This document shows, one piece after another, positions 6,467 to 8,833 of a stretch of 8,833 nucleotides of DNA; positions within the stretch are counted from its first letter, which is position 1; every line of letters begins with the position of its first letter. The position numbers were made by a program, and so were the translations under genes. Where the stretch lies: positions 1 to 8,833 of the forward strand of contig JBBDNC010000003.1 in the NCBI GenBank assembly GCA_040877875.1. Direction: 5' to 3'. The notes below the pieces were generated by a model. That model did not search any database and was not told where the DNA came from. It saw only the letters and a list, made by a program, of their open reading frames with translations. Source of the DNA: JBBDNC01 sp040877875. GTDB lineage: Bacteria; Bacteroidota; Rhodothermia; Balneolales; Balneolaceae.

Positions 6467-7498
6467 TTACTCCCTGGCTGACCAGGCCAGGCCGTCCGGA
6501 TTATTAAATCCTTTGATCTCTCTTGTCACTTTAAGAGTCCTTAAATCAACCTCAACAACCTTGCCGGCTGTACTCACGGAAATATATACCCGTGTACCGT
6601 CAGGCGTCATCTGCATTCCTTCCGATCCCCCGCCAACATCGATGCGTGCGACCTCCTTCCGGGTCTCCCGGTCAAAGACAAGGACCTCATTCCCCTGAAG
6701 GTCAGCGACAAACACCCGCCGGCCATCCGGCGTGAATTTCAGCCTGTTGGAAAATTTGGTATTCAGCGATAGGGTTTCAACGATTTGTTTGGATCCGACA
6801 TCAATCACCGAAATGGTTGAATTGTTTACATTGGAAACCCACAGTTCGCGTCCATCCGGTGATACGTCAATTCCCTCAGCCCGCGGACCCGTCGGAATCA
6901 CGGTAAGTTCCCAGCCGGACCCCTCCTCCGTCCGCTCGAGAATACTTGCAGTACCCGGCCCCATATTCGTCGTGAAGATTCGCTGTTCACCGGAAGTTAC
7001 AACAATCATGTGCGACTGAGGCTGACCGGTGCCCAAAACCCAGTCGATTTCCTCCGAATTCGGATCATAGCGCCCAATCGTCCGTGAACTTTCATTTGCA
7101 AAATAGAGTTTACCCCCTGCAATCCAGAGGCCATGAATCGGGCTGAGCGGGGCCAGATCAATCCCCTCCACCAGGCTTTGGGATTCCAGATCAATCACGG
7201 TAATGGAACCGGCGCCGGTATTGGATACATACGCATACCGGCCGATCGTGGCAACTTCATGGGGGTTGGCATTGGCCGGTATTCGTTGAATGATTTCGTG
7301 CGATTCGGGATCGACGATCGTTAGAAGATCCCCGCTTTTCTCACCTACCAAAAGCGCGGGGTTCGGGGTCGTCTGACCCTTAACCATCCCGGCTGAAACA
7401 GATAGAATAACCAGCAGGCTAAAAAGAAAGGACGACAGGATTCTGCAAAGAATGTTAAACCCGAACAGCTTTTCCAAAAACAGACAGATCTTGTTCAT
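6467..7498 (-). CDS. Exported seven-bladed YncE/YVTN-type beta-propeller protein
   Basis: Predicted periplasmic beta-propeller of the YncE/YVTN repeat group, whose members serve as binding or scaffold proteins; the ligand is unknown. The signal peptide is long: a basic n-region of about 20 residues (Lys3, Lys10, Arg19), a hydrophobic core at 21-36 and likely cleavage after Gly41 (VKG-Q). Repeats include YVSNTGAGSITVIDLES (90-106), WVSNVNNSTISVID (220-233), VFVADLQGNEVLVFD (262-276) and VYISVSTAGKVVEVD (304-318), with PDG turns at 214-216, 257-259 and 299-301. A recurring position marks seven blades about 42 residues apart: His80, His122, His163, Glu208, Asn251, Glu293 and Asp335. The length of 343 aa fits a single complete propeller. 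It is divergent from the epimerase-like gene. The precise family and function cannot be fixed from sequence alone. Confidence 0.88.
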   Translation of the reverse strand: MNKICLFLEKLFGFNILCRILSSFLFSLLVILSVSAGMVKGQTTPNPALLVGEKSGDLLTIVDPESHEIIQRIPANANPHEVATIGRYAYVSNTGAGSITVIDLESQSLVEGIDLAPLSPIHGLWIAGGKLYFANESSRTIGRYDPNSEEIDWVLGTGQPQSHMIVVTSGEQRIFTTNMGPGTASILERTEEGSGWELTVIPTGPRAEGIDVSPDGRELWVSNVNNSTISVIDVGSKQIVETLSLNTKFSNRLKFTPDGRRVFVADLQGNEVLVFDRETRKEVARIDVGGGSEGMQMTPDGTRVYISVSTAGKVVEVDLRTLKVTREIKGFNNPDGLAWSARE

Positions 7499-7833
7499 AA
7501 GAGAATGAATTTTGTAATTCCGGTTAAAAGGCCGGCTAACCCCGTGTATCTATTTATGTCTCAAAATATAACGCAAAGAACAGATTCTCCTAAAAAATAA
7601 AATGCGATGCGGAAGTGACAGACATGAATCCGAAAATATCCATTTAAAAAGTTTACGAATCTTCTCTGAATTTGATTATAGTTGAAGATCATAATCCAAC
7701 ACTGATGAGCTTAAACCTGCTGTAGCACAGCCAACAACAGATATCTTCATCCATCGATAATGTTAGTCTTTGCAGACCATAAACATTGATCGAACCCATT
7801 TTACATGAAATTCCAACTTATTGAACCTTCGTT
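7499..7833. other. 335-bp divergent intergenic region, promoters expected
   Basis: This separates the propeller gene (minus) from the epimerase-like gene (plus), so promoters for both should lie here, but I see no strong consensus elements. Twenty-four bases upstream of the propeller start is a small inverted repeat, GGTTA (7522-7526) and TAACC (7537-7541), enclosing the palindrome GCCGGC (7531-7536); it could be an operator but the arms are short. No gene, RNA or repeat is supported. A 25-codon open stretch ends with a TAG at 7723-7725 and is considered chance. Confidence 0.55.
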
Positions 7834-8703
7834 ATGACTTTCCGATTAATTTTAGTGGCTTTTATTTTTCTATTTGCAGAACTATTCAACCCGATCGTAA
7901 AACCTGTTCAGGCTCAGGAACATGAACAATTGCTTCCCGATCCCGGTGTTGTATCGTATTCTTTCAGAAACCAATTTGCAGAAGATGTACCCGGCACTCT
8001 TGATCTTATAAGAGATATGGGGATCACCAATATTGAGTTTTCAAACCTGTTTGGTAAAACCGCCGGTCAACTTCGGGAAATGCTGGATGAGAGGGATCTC
8101 ATTTGCACTTCTTATGGAGTCGGGTATAATGATCTTCTTAACAATCCGGAACAGGTTATTGAAGATGCAAACACACTCGGGGCTAAACACGTACGTGTAG
8201 CCTGGATTCCTCATGATCCGCCCTTTACGATTGAGGACGCAAGGAAGGCTGCGACTGATTTCAACCGAGCCGGACGTTTGTTGAAGGAAGCAGGCCTCTA
8301 TTTCTCATACCATAACCACGGCTACGAATTCAGACCTCATCAAGACGGAACCCTTTTCGATTATATCGTTAAAAATACCAATCCCGTATATGTAAGCTTT
8401 GAAATAGATCTTCTCTGGGTAGCCCATCCGGGTCACGATCCGGTATCTCTTTTGAATAAATATCCTGACAGATTTAGACTTATGCACCTCAAAGATCTCA
8501 AGAAGGGAGTTACGGGTAACTTTTCAGGATCCGCTCCCACTGAATGGGATGTACGTTTGGGAACTGGACAAGTTGACATTCCAGCCGTTTTGAAAGCCGC
8601 ACAACATACCAATATTGAACACTTTTATATTGAGGATGAGAGCCCTGATGTGATAGAAAGGATCCCCGAAGCTCTTAAGTATGTCAAAAGCTTAACCGAC
8701 TAA
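7834..8703 (+). CDS. Exported sugar phosphate isomerase/epimerase-like TIM-barrel protein
   Basis: Member of the xylose isomerase-like TIM-barrel superfamily (AP endonuclease 2 type), which includes metal-dependent sugar and inositol isomerases and epimerases. The substrate is unknown. A Sec signal peptide (Arg4, hydrophobic core 5-18, cleavage probably after Ala27 in VQA-Q) places it in the periplasm. The barrel runs from about 35 to 289: GVVSYSFR (38-45), NIEFSNLFG (66-74), the YHNHGYEF motif (159-166), FEIDLLWV (189-196), MHLKDL (217-222), GTGQVDIP (243-250) and YIEDE (265-269). By family analogy the divalent-metal ligands are probably an acidic or His residue of 159-166, Asp192, His218 and Glu267. 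The length of 289 aa is normal for a complete domain plus signal peptide. An in-frame TGA at 7822-7824 supports the ATG at 7834. There is no twin-arginine motif. It stands alone on its strand within the window. Confidence 0.9.
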   Translation: MTFRLILVAFIFLFAELFNPIVKPVQAQEHEQLLPDPGVVSYSFRNQFAEDVPGTLDLIRDMGITNIEFSNLFGKTAGQLREMLDERDLICTSYGVGYNDLLNNPEQVIEDANTLGAKHVRVAWIPHDPPFTIEDARKAATDFNRAGRLLKEAGLYFSYHNHGYEFRPHQDGTLFDYIVKNTNPVYVSFEIDLLWVAHPGHDPVSLLNKYPDRFRLMHLKDLKKGVTGNFSGSAPTEWDVRLGTGQVDIPAVLKAAQHTNIEHFYIEDESPDVIERIPEALKYVKSLTD

Positions 8704-8795
8704 CAACTTTCGTCAGAAGCGGTGAACGTATTTCGGACTATCAGGTGATTCAACATGACTTGTTGGATTATGATTTCATATCGCCCTTCAATAGC

Positions 8796-8825
8796 TTGAC
8801 TGCATTCATGCATTTACTTTACACA
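8796..8825 (+). promoter_or_regulatory. Weak promoter-like sequence at the right edge
   Basis: TTGACT is followed 17 bases later by TTACAC, and a partial TAnnTTTG-like TACTTTAC overlaps the second element. It points rightward out of the window, so it could serve a gene beginning beyond base 8833. No start codon with a following frame is visible in the remaining bases. The match is weak and may be chance. Confidence 0.15.
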
Positions 8826-8833
8826 AAAAAATA

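Noticed and set aside
7648..7725. A short + strand frame (LNLIIVEDHNP...) resembling the first strand and acidic pocket of a response-regulator receiver domain.
   Set aside because: Only 25 codons between stops, no plausible start, and no receiver-like continuation in any frame; most likely chance in AT-rich intergenic DNA.
8751..8766. CAACA...TGTTG inverted repeat after the epimerase-like gene.
   Set aside because: Only 5-bp arms and no T-run after it; too weak to call a terminator or operator.

Overview
The window looks like chromosomal DNA from a Gram-negative, outer-membrane-bearing bacterium of the Bacteroidota, Balneolota or Rhodothermota kind. The reasons are an exported DUF5916 protein, a FISUMP-domain lipoprotein, Sec signal peptides on four of six proteins, and AT-rich leaders that mostly lack a clear Shine-Dalgarno sequence. 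The phylum is inferred from gene content; no rRNA or tRNA is visible.

Left part (1-2527, + strand): an arsenic-resistance unit. A perfect 8-bp inverted repeat (63-82), a plausible ArsR-type operator, precedes arsD (arsenite metallochaperone, 200 aa, with an unusual helical C-terminal extension and a Cys-rich tail) and arsA (two-domain arsenite-stimulated ATPase, 591 aa). ArsD would hand As(III) to ArsA, which would energise an ArsB- or Acr3-type pump. The pump and the ArsR repressor are not in the window. Because arsA faces a convergent gene, any linked partners should lie upstream of base 1.

Middle (2528-6466, - strand): a short convergent junction with a stem-loop and a possible coding relic, then a 726-aa exported DUF5916 protein (CBM9-like N-terminus, strand-rich C-terminus). 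A 357-bp gap follows, then a 366-aa predicted lipoprotein with two InlB-type repeats and a C-terminal FISUMP domain.

Right part (6467-8833): a 343-aa exported seven-bladed YncE/YVTN-type beta-propeller (- strand) and, divergent across 335 bp, a 289-aa exported sugar phosphate isomerase/epimerase-like TIM barrel (+ strand).

Apart from arsDA, the genes do not form an evident pathway: they are monocistronic envelope or periplasmic proteins on alternating strands. I see no CRISPR array, insertion sequence, phage gene, toxin-antitoxin pair or recognisable defence system. The most distinctive features are the ArsD C-terminal extension, the periodic histidines of the propeller, and small unexplained coding-like stretches in two intergenic regions.
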